Source: JAXGPP01 sp964436865 | Lineage (GTDB): Bacteria; Planctomycetota; Planctomycetia; Pirellulales; Thermoguttaceae | DNA: 14,410 nt | NCBI GenBank assembly: GCA_964436865.1 | Contig: CAYTFK010000174.1 | Coordinates: 1 to 14,410, forward strand | Direction of reading: 5' to 3' | Shown: positions 6,677-14,410 of the stretch, piece after piece | How positions within the stretch are numbered: position 1 is the first letter of the stretch | Layout of the letters: each line of letters opens with the position of its first letter | Made by a program: the position numbers and the translations under genes | The notes under the pieces: model-generated | What the model was told of the DNA's origin: nothing | The model's input: the letters and a program-made list of their open reading frames with translations, nothing else | Databases searched by the model: none

Positions 6677-9600
6677 TCAGACCTGGGCGAGCCAATCGTC
6701 TTCGTCGGCAAGGGCCTGATCTGTCAGTTGTGACGATGATAGTGCCGCCTGCTGCGCTCCCACGGTGATCGTCACCGCCGTCTCGCCGGAGCTTTCCAGC
6801 CCATCGAGGGCGAAGTAGAAGAAGGCATCGGTTCCGACAAAGCCGGCCTCGGGCGTGTAGGTGAACGAGCCATCGGAGTTCAGTGTCAGGCTGCCGCGAG
6901 TCGGCCCGGCGGCCAGCGCGACGGTGAGTGCATCGCCGTCGGCATCGGTGTCGTTGGCCAGCAGGCCATTGGCCAGATCGATGACGAGTTCCGTGTCTTC
7001 ATCGATCGTGTAGCTATCCGGACTGGTCGCGGGCAGGGTATTGACCGTCAGGGTGACCGTGGCCGCAGCGGATGCCAGAGCACCGTCGCTGACGGTATAC
7101 GTGAAGCTGTCGATGCCCCGGAATCCATCCTCGGGCGTGTAGAGGAACGAGCCGTCGTCATGGAAGCTCAGCGTCCCGTGGGCTGGCCCGCTTTCGAGGA
7201 CGGCGGTCAGATCGCTTCCTTCGGGATCGGAATCGTTGACCAGCACGCCGGCATCGGCCGGGACGGATAGCGCCTGGTCAACAGACGTGCGGTAGTTGTC
7301 AGCGACCGCCGCGGGGGCGTCATCCACCGCGTTGACGACGATTGTCACGGTCCTTTGAACCGAATCGCCCAGACTGTCCTCGGCCAGATAGGTGAACGAA
7401 TCGGTGCCGAAGAAGTTCGCCTCGGGGGTGTAGGTGAACGAACCGTCGGCGTTCAGGGCGAGGGTGCCGCGAAGCGGACCCGTCACCAAAGCCGCCGCGA
7501 GCGCGTCGCCATCGGGGTCGGTATCGTTGGCCAGCACTCCCTCGGCCGCGTCGACGATCAGCGGCGTGTCCTCGTCGGTCTCGTAGCTGTCGTCGAGCGC
7601 ATCCGGCAGGTTGTTCACTCGGATGGTGACCGTGGCCGGATTGGAGGCCAGGGTGCCGTTGCTGGCCAGATAGGTGAAACTGTCGACGCCGTGGAAGTTG
7701 ACTTCAGGAACATAGGTGAACGAGCCGTCCGAGTTCAAGGTCAACGTTCCGTTGGTCGGATTGCTGAGCAAGCTGGCGACGAGTGTGGCGCCGTCGTCAT
7801 CTGAATCGTTGACGAGCAGGCCGGACTCTGCGGAGACGATGAGCGTCTCGCCGACCGCGGTGCGGTAGCTGTCGTCCACCGCCAGCGGGGCATCGTCCAT
7901 TGCGTTAACGGTGATCGTCACCGTCGTCTGAGCGGAATCCTCCAAGCCGTCGTCGGCCACGTAGGTGAACGAATCGGTGCCGAAGAAATTCGCCGCGGGC
8001 GTATAGGCAAACGAGCCGTCGGGATTCAACGTGAGCGTTCCGTGAGATGGCCCGGCCGCAAGGCGCACGGTCAGCGTGTCGCCGTCGGCATCCGAGTCGT
8101 TGGCCAGCACTCCTTCGGCCGCATTGGCTACGAGAATCGTATCCTCGTTCGTCACGTAGCTGTCGGCCGCGGTCTGCGGCAGGCTGTTGACGGTCAGGAC
8201 AACCGTGGCCGTGCCGGAGGTCAAAGTGCCGTCGCTAGCCATGTAGGTGAAGCTGTCGACGCCGCGGAAGTCGGCTTCCGGAGTGTAGACGAACGAGCCG
8301 TCTTCTTCCAGGGCCAGTGTTCCGTGCGTGGGACCGCTGACGAGGATGGCGATGAGCGAGCTCCCCTCGGCATCCGAATCGTTGGCCAGCACGCCGGAAG
8401 GGGCGGTAACGGTCAACGCCGCATTCACCGCCGTGCGGTAACTGTCGTCCACCGCCAGCGGATCGTCGTCGACGGCGGCCACCACGATCGATACGGTTGC
8501 CGGCGCAGAATACTCGATCCCGTCGAAAACGAGGTAGGTGAACGTGTCGATGCCGAAGAAGTCGGCCTCCGGCGCGTAAGTGAACGACCCGTCGGAGTTC
8601 AGTGTCAGGCTGCCGTGGCTCGGCCCGCTGGCGAGCGACACCGTGAGCGCATCGCCGTCGGCATCCGAGTCGTTGGCCAGCACGCCACCGGCGGCGTCGA
8701 CGACCAGGGGCGTATCTTCGTCGGTTTCGTAGCTGTCGGCGCCCGCCACCGGCAAGCTGTTGACTGCCAGAGTTACGGTAGTGGTGCCGGAGATGAGCTC
8801 GCCGTCGCTAGCTGTATAAGTGAAGCTGTCGACGCCCTGGAAGTCGGGCTCGGGGATATAGGTAAAGGAGCCGTCGGCACTGAGGGTCAGCGAGCCGTGC
8901 AGCGGACCGATGACCAGGCTGGCGCTGAGCGTACTTCCCTCCACATCGGTGTCGTTTGCCAGCACGCCGGAAGCGGCCGGGACGGAGAGCATCTCGTTTA
9001 CGGCCGTGCGATAGCTGTCGGCGGCCGCGATCGGAGCGTCGTTGACGCCATTGACGACGATCGTGGCCGTCGCCTGGCCCGAGCCTCCGCGGCCGTCCTC
9101 AGCCAGATACGTGAACGTGTCGATGCCGAAGAAGTCGGCGTCGGGAATGTAGGTGAAGGAACCGTCGGAATTCAGGGTGAGCGTGCCGTGCGTGGGGCCC
9201 GCCAGGAGCGTGGCCACTAATGTGTCGCCGTCGAGGTCGGTATCGTTCGCCAGCACCCCTTCGGCCGCCACCACGACCAGCGGCGTGTCCTCGTCGGTCT
9301 GGTAGGTATCGTTCATCGCGACGGGCGGATCCTCGATCTCGATCGTCACCGTGGCTGTATTCGAGGTCAGTGCGCCGTCGCTGGCGGTGTACGTGAAGCT
9401 GTCGATCCCGTCGAAGCCGCTCCCCGGCGTGTAGGTGAACGAGCCGTCCGCATTCAGGGTCAACATCCCGTGGCTCGGACCGCTGACCAGCGTGGCGGTA
9501 AGCGTGCTCCCCTCGACATCGGTATCGTTCGCCAGGACTCCCTGGGCGGCGCTCACCGTCAGGGTCTGGCCGCGGCCGGTCTGGTAGGCATCCCCGACGG

Positions 9601-12400
9601 CTACCGGCGCGTCGTTCACCGGGTTGACCGTGATCGTGACCGTCGCCACGTTCGAGTTGAGTCCTCCGTCGCTGGCGCGGTACGTGAAACTGTCGGTACC
9701 GTGGAAATTGGCATTGGGCACGTAGGTGAACGTGCCGTTGACGTTGAGCGTCAGCGTGCCATGAGAAGGATTGCTCACCAGTTCAGCGGTCAGCGCATCG
9801 CCGTCGGGATCGGAATCGTTGGCAAGCACGCCCATCGCCACACCGACCACCAAAGTCTCATCCTCATTGACGCTGTAGGCGTCGTTCACTGCGACCGGAG
9901 TTCCCTCGTCGTCGTCGCCGTCGTCGCTGGAACCGTCGATGACCCCGTTGCGCATCCACCTGGCCAGATTGGTGTTGCCGGCGGCCTCTTCGGCGCGGAC
10001 CATGGCATCGAGAAGGTAGTTGTCGAGAGGCCGGGCGGAGGCCAGAAACATCCGCTTGCTGATGTACTGGAGCCGCAGCCCCTGCTCGGAGAAGTCGTTG
10101 CCGGTGGAACTCTGTCCGGCCGCGAGCACGATATTGGAGATGGAGTTGCCACTGACCGTTCCTCCCAACGTCCCGGCGGCGCCCGTTCCGTCAAGCATCG
10201 CCGCGGGTTGGGTCTGCGTGATCCTGTACGTTCCGGGAGCGAGGTTGTTGAACGAGTACGAACCGTCGCTGGCGGTGAGGACGGAGCGGTTCACCGTGCT
10301 GGAGGCGTTGTCGGTGCCGGTAAGGGTGATCAGAACGCGACGGATGCCGAAGTCACCCGAATCCCACTGCCCATTCCCGTTCGAGTCGATGTACACGTGG
10401 CCCGATATGACGGCTGATCCGTTGCCGCTCGAGGTGCTGTCGTTGAGAACAACAGCCACCGTCGCCTCCGCGGTCAAACCGTCCTCGTTCTGCACCGTGT
10501 AGGCGAAGGTCTCGGTTCCCGACGCACCGCTGACGGGCGTGTACTCGATTGCTGATCCGTCGTCCGAGATGGAAACGTCGCCACCCAGCGAGCCCTGGCT
10601 GACGGCGGTGATCGTCAGCGAGCCTGCACCGTCCGGGTCGGAGTCGTTGTTGAGCACGTCGAGCGTCTTGGTCTCGCCGTCCGCCGGGGAAGTGAACGTG
10701 TCTGCGACTGCCGCTGGAGGATCGGCGACCGGGTTGACGGTGAGCGTCACGGTGACGGCGTCCGAACGGCCATAGGCGTCCTCCGCGTAATACATGAAGC
10801 TGTCGCTGCCGAAATAGTCGGCCGCCGGCACATAGGTGAAGGAGCCGTCGCTATTGAGCGTCAAGTCGCCATGCGCCGGACCGGTCACCCTGACGGCGGA
10901 CAGAGAATCGTCTTCCGCGTCGGAGTCGTTGGCCAGCACGCCGCTGGCAGCGGTGATCGTCAGCGTGCCATCCTCGCTCACGCTGTAGGCGTCGGCAGTC
11001 CCTGTCGGCGGCGCGTTGTCGATGTTGGCGAAGTCGGCACTCTCGCTCTCGCGCCCGATCTCCACCGTCACCGAGTAGGTACCCGTTCCGTCGCTGGTGG
11101 CTGCATAAAGGCCCGCAACCGGCCGCTGGCGAATGGTGTAGCTGCCCGCCGGCAGGCGCAGCCGATAGCCGCCATCGTCGCCGGTGGTCGTGGAGTACTC
11201 TCCATCGTCGAGTTCCCCGTTGCCGTTGGCGTCGGCGAAGACCGTCGCGCCGCTGATTCCCTCCTCGCCGCTGGACTGCACGCCGTCGCGATCGAGGTCC
11301 TCGAACACCAGACCCGAAACCGTCCCCTCTCCGGAAAGCGACTCGACCACGACCAGTTCGTCTTCGGAGGTCAAGGGAAGCTCGCCGAACGGCGAGGCGT
11401 TCGAGGTGTCGATCGTCAGTGCGGCGATCGCATCGACCGTAGCCATGTCAAGCACCCGGCCGAACACGGTGAAGGCGCCGTACGCCTCGGAGTCGAGCGA
11501 CGAGTTGTCGCCGAGATTGATGAAGAACTGGCTGGTGGCGCTATTGGCGTCGCCGCTCAGCTTGGCCATCGCCACGGTGCCCCGGGTGTTGGAAATGCCC
11601 GGCTCGTTCTGAATCGTGGCGTCTTCCGGAACCTCGCTGAACTGCGACGTGCTGTAGAAGTAGGTATAGGGAGTGGTGTAGCCGCCGCCCTGGATCACGA
11701 AGTCGGCAACGGAGCGGTGAAAGATCGAGTTGTTGTAGTCTCCGTCGTTGACGTAGTTCAAGAAGTTGTCGACAGTGCCGGGGGTCTCGTCCTTGTAGAG
11801 TTCGATGAGGATCGAGCCGAGGTTCGTGTTGAGCGAAACGATCTCGTTCGACGTGTAGGCGATGACAATTTTGTCGCCGTCCTGGAGGACATACTCGTCG
11901 AACTTCTGGCTCGCCACGCCATTGACAAACATCTGGATGAAGTACGTGCCGTCGGCGGAATAGCCGAGGATCTGCCCGGCGTCGAACATCGCGGCGGAGT
12001 TGTTGCCCGCCAGGCGGGCGTCGGTCCGCCAGATGTCGAAGAAATCGCCCAGGGTGGCGGAACCGGCGCTGGCGTCGTCGACGCGCAGGATCCCGTCGCT
12101 GGCGGACGTGTAGACGCTGGCCACATCACCGCTGGAATCGACGCCGATATTGGCGGGAATCGACACCGCCTCGCCGTCGATGAATATCGACAGGGGCGAC
12201 GTCACGGAGAGCATCGCCCGCGATTCCAGCGGCTCGCCATACAATCGCCGGGGACCCGGCCGGAGTGAGCGACGCGGGCGTCGGTGGTCGGCCAAACAGG
12301 ACACAAGACGACTCAGTCGGCGGAGTTTCGCGATGGCCATCGATGGAGCTGAATCTCTGAAATCGTTGTTGGATACCGCACGTGTCGGGTGGGCAGGCAT
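6677..12400 (-). CDS. Giant surface protein: cyclophilin + SdrD_B-like + cadherin-like repeats
   Basis: A 1907-residue protein. Basic N-terminus with EPLESRAMLS (56-65), the planctomycete export signature. Residues 68-184 form a small beta-rich domain ending VLQDGDKIVIAYT. Residues 186-335 are a cyclophilin-type peptidyl-prolyl isomerase with FHR (227-229, catalytic Arg229), Phe234, Gln237 and NSATSQFFINL. SdrD_B-like domains lie at 358-460 and 662-772, with Asp/Asn-rich calcium-type loops (DLDRDG, DSNGNG). Cadherin-like modules lie at 463-556, a divergent one at 559-653, and eleven more at 834-1880. GLRLQYISKRMFLAS (774-788) and an acidic linker precede the long array. The tail is short and acidic (ALADEDDWLAQV). 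Likely an extracellular, calcium-dependent adhesin or sheath component with a folding domain (inference). Numbering is from the ATG at 12400. Met21 (12340) is the likelier start: the 20 codons before it lack the usual GC-rich third positions, and MAIAKLRRLSRL fits the family's N-termini. Neither start has a clear ribosome binding site. Confidence 0.88.
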   Translation of the reverse strand: MPAHPTRAVSNNDFRDSAPSMAIAKLRRLSRLVSCLADHRRPRRSLRPGPRRLYGEPLESRAMLSVTSPLSIFIDGEAVSIPANIGVDSSGDVASVYTSASDGILRVDDASAGSATLGDFFDIWRTDARLAGNNSAAMFDAGQILGYSADGTYFIQMFVNGVASQKFDEYVLQDGDKIVIAYTSNEIVSLNTNLGSILIELYKDETPGTVDNFLNYVNDGDYNNSIFHRSVADFVIQGGGYTTPYTYFYSTSQFSEVPEDATIQNEPGISNTRGTVAMAKLSGDANSATSQFFINLGDNSSLDSEAYGAFTVFGRVLDMATVDAIAALTIDTSNASPFGELPLTSEDELVVVESLSGEGTVSGLVFEDLDRDGVQSSGEEGISGATVFADANGNGELDDGEYSTTTGDDGGYRLRLPAGSYTIRQRPVAGLYAATSDGTGTYSVTVEIGRESESADFANIDNAPPTGTADAYSVSEDGTLTITAASGVLANDSDAEDDSLSAVRVTGPAHGDLTLNSDGSFTYVPAADYFGSDSFMYYAEDAYGRSDAVTVTLTVNPVADPPAAVADTFTSPADGETKTLDVLNNDSDPDGAGSLTITAVSQGSLGGDVSISDDGSAIEYTPVSGASGTETFAYTVQNEDGLTAEATVAVVLNDSTSSGNGSAVISGHVYIDSNGNGQWDSGDFGIRRVLITLTGTDNASSTVNRSVLTASDGSYSFNNLAPGTYRITQTQPAAMLDGTGAAGTLGGTVSGNSISNIVLAAGQSSTGNDFSEQGLRLQYISKRMFLASARPLDNYLLDAMVRAEEAAGNTNLARWMRNGVIDGSSDDGDDDEGTPVAVNDAYSVNEDETLVVGVAMGVLANDSDPDGDALTAELVSNPSHGTLTLNVNGTFTYVPNANFHGTDSFTYRASDGGLNSNVATVTITVNPVNDAPVAVGDAYQTGRGQTLTVSAAQGVLANDTDVEGSTLTATLVSGPSHGMLTLNADGSFTYTPGSGFDGIDSFTYTASDGALTSNTATVTIEIEDPPVAMNDTYQTDEDTPLVVVAAEGVLANDTDLDGDTLVATLLAGPTHGTLTLNSDGSFTYIPDADFFGIDTFTYLAEDGRGGSGQATATIVVNGVNDAPIAAADSYRTAVNEMLSVPAASGVLANDTDVEGSTLSASLVIGPLHGSLTLSADGSFTYIPEPDFQGVDSFTYTASDGELISGTTTVTLAVNSLPVAGADSYETDEDTPLVVDAAGGVLANDSDADGDALTVSLASGPSHGSLTLNSDGSFTYAPEADFFGIDTFTYLVFDGIEYSAPATVSIVVAAVDDDPLAVDDSYRTAVNAALTVTAPSGVLANDSDAEGSSLIAILVSGPTHGTLALEEDGSFVYTPEADFRGVDSFTYMASDGTLTSGTATVVLTVNSLPQTAADSYVTNEDTILVANAAEGVLANDSDADGDTLTVRLAAGPSHGTLTLNPDGSFAYTPAANFFGTDSFTYVADDGLEDSAQTTVTITVNAMDDAPLAVDDSYRTAVGETLIVSAESGLLVNDSDDDGATLVASLLSNPTNGTLTLNSDGSFTYVPEVNFHGVDSFTYLASNGTLASNPATVTIRVNNLPDALDDSYETDEDTPLIVDAAEGVLANDTDPDGDALAAALVTGPLRGTLALNADGSFTYTPEANFFGTDSFTYLAEDSLGDSVQRTVTIVVNAVDDAPAAVADNYRTSVDQALSVPADAGVLVNDSDPEGSDLTAVLESGPAHGTLSFHDDGSFLYTPEDGFRGIDSFTYTVSDGALASAAATVTLTVNTLPATSPDSYTIDEDTELVIDLANGLLANDTDADGDALTVALAAGPTRGSLTLNSDGSFTYTPEAGFVGTDAFFYFALDGLESSGETAVTITVGAQQAALSSSQLTDQALADEDDWLAQV
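6761..9901 (-). repeat. Tandem array of 11 cadherin-like modules arranged as A/B dyads
   Basis: Eleven modules share the frame D-x-Y ... GVLANDSDxDGDxLT ... GPxHGTLTLNxDGSFTYTP ... GxDSFTY. A modules (1,3,5,7,9,11) mostly begin YxTDEDTxLVV and carry DSDxDGDxLT. B modules (2,4,6,8,10) begin YRTAVNxxLxV or similar and carry DxDxEGSxL. The conserved tyrosines stand at 842, 939, 1033, 1130, 1224, 1321, 1415, 1512, 1606, 1703 and 1797, so spacings alternate 97 and 94 exactly. The dyad is 191 residues (573 bp). The 3-residue difference lies in the linkers: VNxVDDAPxAVDD after A and VNSLPxxAD after most B modules. Copies are clearly diverged, so duplication is not recent. Confidence 0.9.
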
Positions 12401-12647
12401 CCACCATATGGAAGGATGACTTGGCAGTGCCCAGACCGCCTGCGCCCAGAGACACGTGCTCCTGTATTTCCAGGGGACGAACCGGGAGCGTGCGTGTCAC
12501 ACCTATTCGTTCCGGCGGGCCTGCCGGCGGATTGATTTGGCGACAGCCGTCCGAAAACCGGTTAGAAACGGCACAATAGCGACCGCATCACCAGACAGAC
12601 CGCAATCACCCCCCCATTACAGGGCCACAACAAATTCATTGCCGAGT
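12401..12647. other. Intergenic region upstream of the giant protein gene
   Basis: This gap separates the glycoside hydrolase stop from the giant gene start. A GC stem CCGGC/GCCGG (12512-12516 with 12523-12527) could end the hydrolase transcript. I see no convincing -10/-35 pair and no strong Shine-Dalgarno sequence before either start candidate of the giant gene. If translation starts at 12340, the untranslated leader is longer by 60 bases. Confidence 0.4.
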
Positions 12648-14410
12648 TCAATGGTGGATGGTGATGCCTGCCGATGGCTGGGCGTTCCATGCCCCCACGG
12701 TTAACCGGGCGGCCCGGCGGGTTTCCGGTTCCCGCCACAGGACGCGGAATGCCAGCTCCCGCGATTCGCCCGGCGCAAGCCAGAAGAAGTTGTCGTCGCC
12801 GTAGAACGACCGCCGGGTGCCGGCGATGTTCACATGCACGTTGACCGCCGGGAGCGGCCCTACGTTGCGAACATGGACCACCACGCGGCTCTGATCCGGT
12901 CCCGCATCAACCGCTTCGAGCAGCGAGGCCTCCAGCGAGGTCGGTGCGGCGGCTGCCTGCGGCTTCAGCCAGGGCCCCTTGTCCAGGTTTAGCGCGGGCA
13001 TCGGTCGGGCGCGGTAGGCCGAGCGGAACGCTTCATCGCTCATCCGGGCCAAGCAGCGCGGCCAGTATACCGATCGCGACACGAGGCGGCCGTCGTCCCC
13101 GCGGAGTTCGGCCACAATGAAGAAGAAACGCTCCTCGAAGGCCGCCGGAAGGGCAAAATCGCCGAGTTCGGCGGGAACGACCGACGGTCCGGCCGCGACA
13201 TCGATCGATTGCTCGCGCCGCCAGACGCTCGCCAGCTTCGGATCGAGGATTTCGACCGACAAACGGAATTGCCCGGTTGTGGGAAGTGAATGTGCTACGG
13301 CGGCCGTCACGGGCAACCGTTCTTCCTTCGCCCAGACCAGGTGGGGCAGCTTGACGATCACGTGCGTCGGTTCGTAGGTCCGCTTGAGGAAGTAATACGG
13401 CGCCGTGGGATGCCCTTGACCGTCGACAAGCATGATGGCGATCACCGGCCAGGGCCTCTTGAAGACCCAGGGCATGAGGCCGCTGGTGGTGGGCCAGTTG
13501 GCCTGCATGAGATCGGAAACGATCTGGTAAAACTCGCCGGCGCCGATCTGGGTGGCTTCCGAAAGGGTTGCCAGGGTTGGGGCGGCCAGGTCGTCGATTT
13601 GCGAAGCGCGGCCGAGCATCCGCGGCACGCGGCTGGCCTGGAACTCCACGAAATGGTGCATCAGTTCCGGATGTCTTCCGGGAAAGTCCTTCTCGAGCAT
13701 ACCCGACAACGGTTCCGCAAACTCGGACGGATCGACCACCTCGCAGAGCGACTGCGGGTCGGGCACATTGTGCATGCCGGTCTCGGCGATGTACGGCACC
13801 CAGCGATAGGACGAGGCGTACCAGGTGGGATCCATGTCGGGATAGATGTGCAGGCTGCCGGCGTCGGGACTGGTGCGCCGCCAGATGCGCGTGGGATCGA
13901 AGTCGGCCAGCGAACGTTCGAGCACGCCGATCGTCGCCGCGTTGCCGAACGAGTAGGGATTGAACTCGTTGCCGCCGCAGTAGAGCACCAGCGCGGGATG
14001 GTTGCGGAGCCGGTAGATGTTCTGCATCACCTGGGCCTCCCATACGTCTTGCAGCCAGTCCGGCGTGTCCTGGTTGCCGATGGGGAAGTCCTGCCAGACC
14101 ATCAGTCCCAGTTCGTTGCAGGCGGCGTAGAATTCCTCGGTCTCCAGCAGACCGCCACCCCAGACGCGAATCAGTTGAATGCCCGCGTTCCTGGCCATCC
14201 CGAGCAGCCAGCGATAGCGCTCGGCGGGCAGGTCGAGCAGGATATCGGCCGGCATCCAGTTCATGCCCTTGACGAACAGCGGTCGGCCGTTGACGACGAA
14301 CTGCCAGTCGGCGAAACGGTCGGGCATGACGGGGCCAGCCGTGGGAACGGTCCGCACGGTGCGGATGCCGGACGTGAACTCCAGGCGATCGACCTCCTCG
14401 CCGTTCTGCT
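12648..14410 (-). CDS. Glycoside hydrolase family 2 protein, beta-mannosidase-like (5' end outside window)
   Basis: The frame stays open to the right edge. The codons before 14357 encode DRLEFTSGIRTV, a typical end of the GH2 middle domain, so the GTG at 14357 is internal and the N-terminal sugar-binding domain is missing only because the window ends. About 586 residues are visible. FVVNGRPLFVKGMNWMPAD opens the TIM barrel. IRVWGGGLLETEEFY and LGLMVWQDF are hallmarks of beta-mannosidases. The acid/base is Glu in CGGNEFN (codon 13965-13967). The likely nucleophile is Glu in IAETGMHN (codon 13782-13784), where the family usually shows SEFG. The C-terminal 100 or so residues look like an Ig-like beta-sandwich (VVVHVRNVGPLPAVNVHVNI). 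It probably removes terminal mannose or related sugars from polysaccharides; exact substrate unknown. It ends 247 bp before the giant protein gene. Confidence 0.85.
   Translation of the reverse strand, partial: QNGEEVDRLEFTSGIRTVRTVPTAGPVMPDRFADWQFVVNGRPLFVKGMNWMPADILLDLPAERYRWLLGMARNAGIQLIRVWGGGLLETEEFYAACNELGLMVWQDFPIGNQDTPDWLQDVWEAQVMQNIYRLRNHPALVLYCGGNEFNPYSFGNAATIGVLERSLADFDPTRIWRRTSPDAGSLHIYPDMDPTWYASSYRWVPYIAETGMHNVPDPQSLCEVVDPSEFAEPLSGMLEKDFPGRHPELMHHFVEFQASRVPRMLGRASQIDDLAAPTLATLSEATQIGAGEFYQIVSDLMQANWPTTSGLMPWVFKRPWPVIAIMLVDGQGHPTAPYYFLKRTYEPTHVIVKLPHLVWAKEERLPVTAAVAHSLPTTGQFRLSVEILDPKLASVWRREQSIDVAAGPSVVPAELGDFALPAAFEERFFFIVAELRGDDGRLVSRSVYWPRCLARMSDEAFRSAYRARPMPALNLDKGPWLKPQAAAAPTSLEASLLEAVDAGPDQSRVVVHVRNVGPLPAVNVHVNIAGTRRSFYGDDNFFWLAPGESRELAFRVLWREPETRRAARLTVGAWNAQPSAGITIHH

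Noticed and set aside
6402..6695. Upstream in-frame extension of the leader ORF to about 152 codons
   Set aside because: The extended part overlaps the end of the giant gene, has no coding-like composition and lacks a ribosome binding site. Only the 54-codon version has one.
8042..9220. Plus-strand open frame with apparent internal repeats (392 codons)
   Set aside because: Its periodicity simply mirrors the cadherin-like modules on the other strand.
6761..9901. CRISPR-like or satellite-like periodicity
   Set aside because: The repeats are coding, diverged and about 282-291 bp each, all in one frame, with no short identical repeats and unique spacers.
10871..12268. Plus-strand open frame of 465 codons opposite the cyclophilin/SdrD_B part
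   Set aside because: The composition is Val/Gly/Arg-rich, as expected from reading beta-rich repeats on the opposite strand. The minus frame has clear domains throughout.

Overview
This is a GC-rich window that reads as planctomycete chromosome, probably from the Pirellula/Rhodopirellula side of the phylum (inference). Three things point there. Two unrelated proteins carry the phylum's N-terminal signature (FEPLESRVVLSA and GEPLESRAMLS). An ECF sigma factor of planctomycete type sits directly before a membrane-anchored Ser/Thr kinase with a TPR tail. A giant secreted protein combines cyclophilin, SdrD_B-like and cadherin-like repeat domains. I saw no rRNA, tRNA, CRISPR array, transposase or phage gene.

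Layout. Positions 1-138 hold the end of an unidentified plus-strand reading frame, followed by a plus-strand gene for a small exported LamG/concanavalin-like protein (177-950). Everything to the right is on the minus strand. The convergent junction (951-1004) holds a REP-like palindrome. The minus-strand genes, in direction of transcription from the right edge, are: a GH2 beta-mannosidase-like glycoside hydrolase whose 5' end lies outside the window (12648-14410); a 247-bp gap; the 1907-residue giant surface protein (6677-12400); a structured 436-bp gap (6241-6676); then a compact signalling operon of sigma factor (5590-6240), receptor-like kinase (2622-5543) and a secreted hypothetical protein (1005-2600), with gaps of 46 and 21 bp.

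How it may work together. The sigma-kinase-exported protein trio looks like one signalling unit: a membrane kinase that could control the sigma factor, plus a co-transcribed extracytoplasmic protein of unknown role. The most striking regulatory structure is in the sigma leader. A TATACT -10-like box is followed by an 8+4 bp hairpin whose 3' arm contains a strong Shine-Dalgarno sequence for a 54-codon leader ORF. That ORF's stop codon overlaps the sigma start codon as ATGA. The sigma gene has no visible Shine-Dalgarno of its own, so its translation may depend on opening this hairpin.

The giant protein has a higher-order repeat. Eleven cadherin-like modules alternate between two types, and the spacing between equivalent tyrosines alternates 97, 94, 97, 94 ... 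residues without exception, giving an exact 191-residue (573-bp) dyad. The kinase TPR region is also very regular, with eight repeats at about 48 residues.
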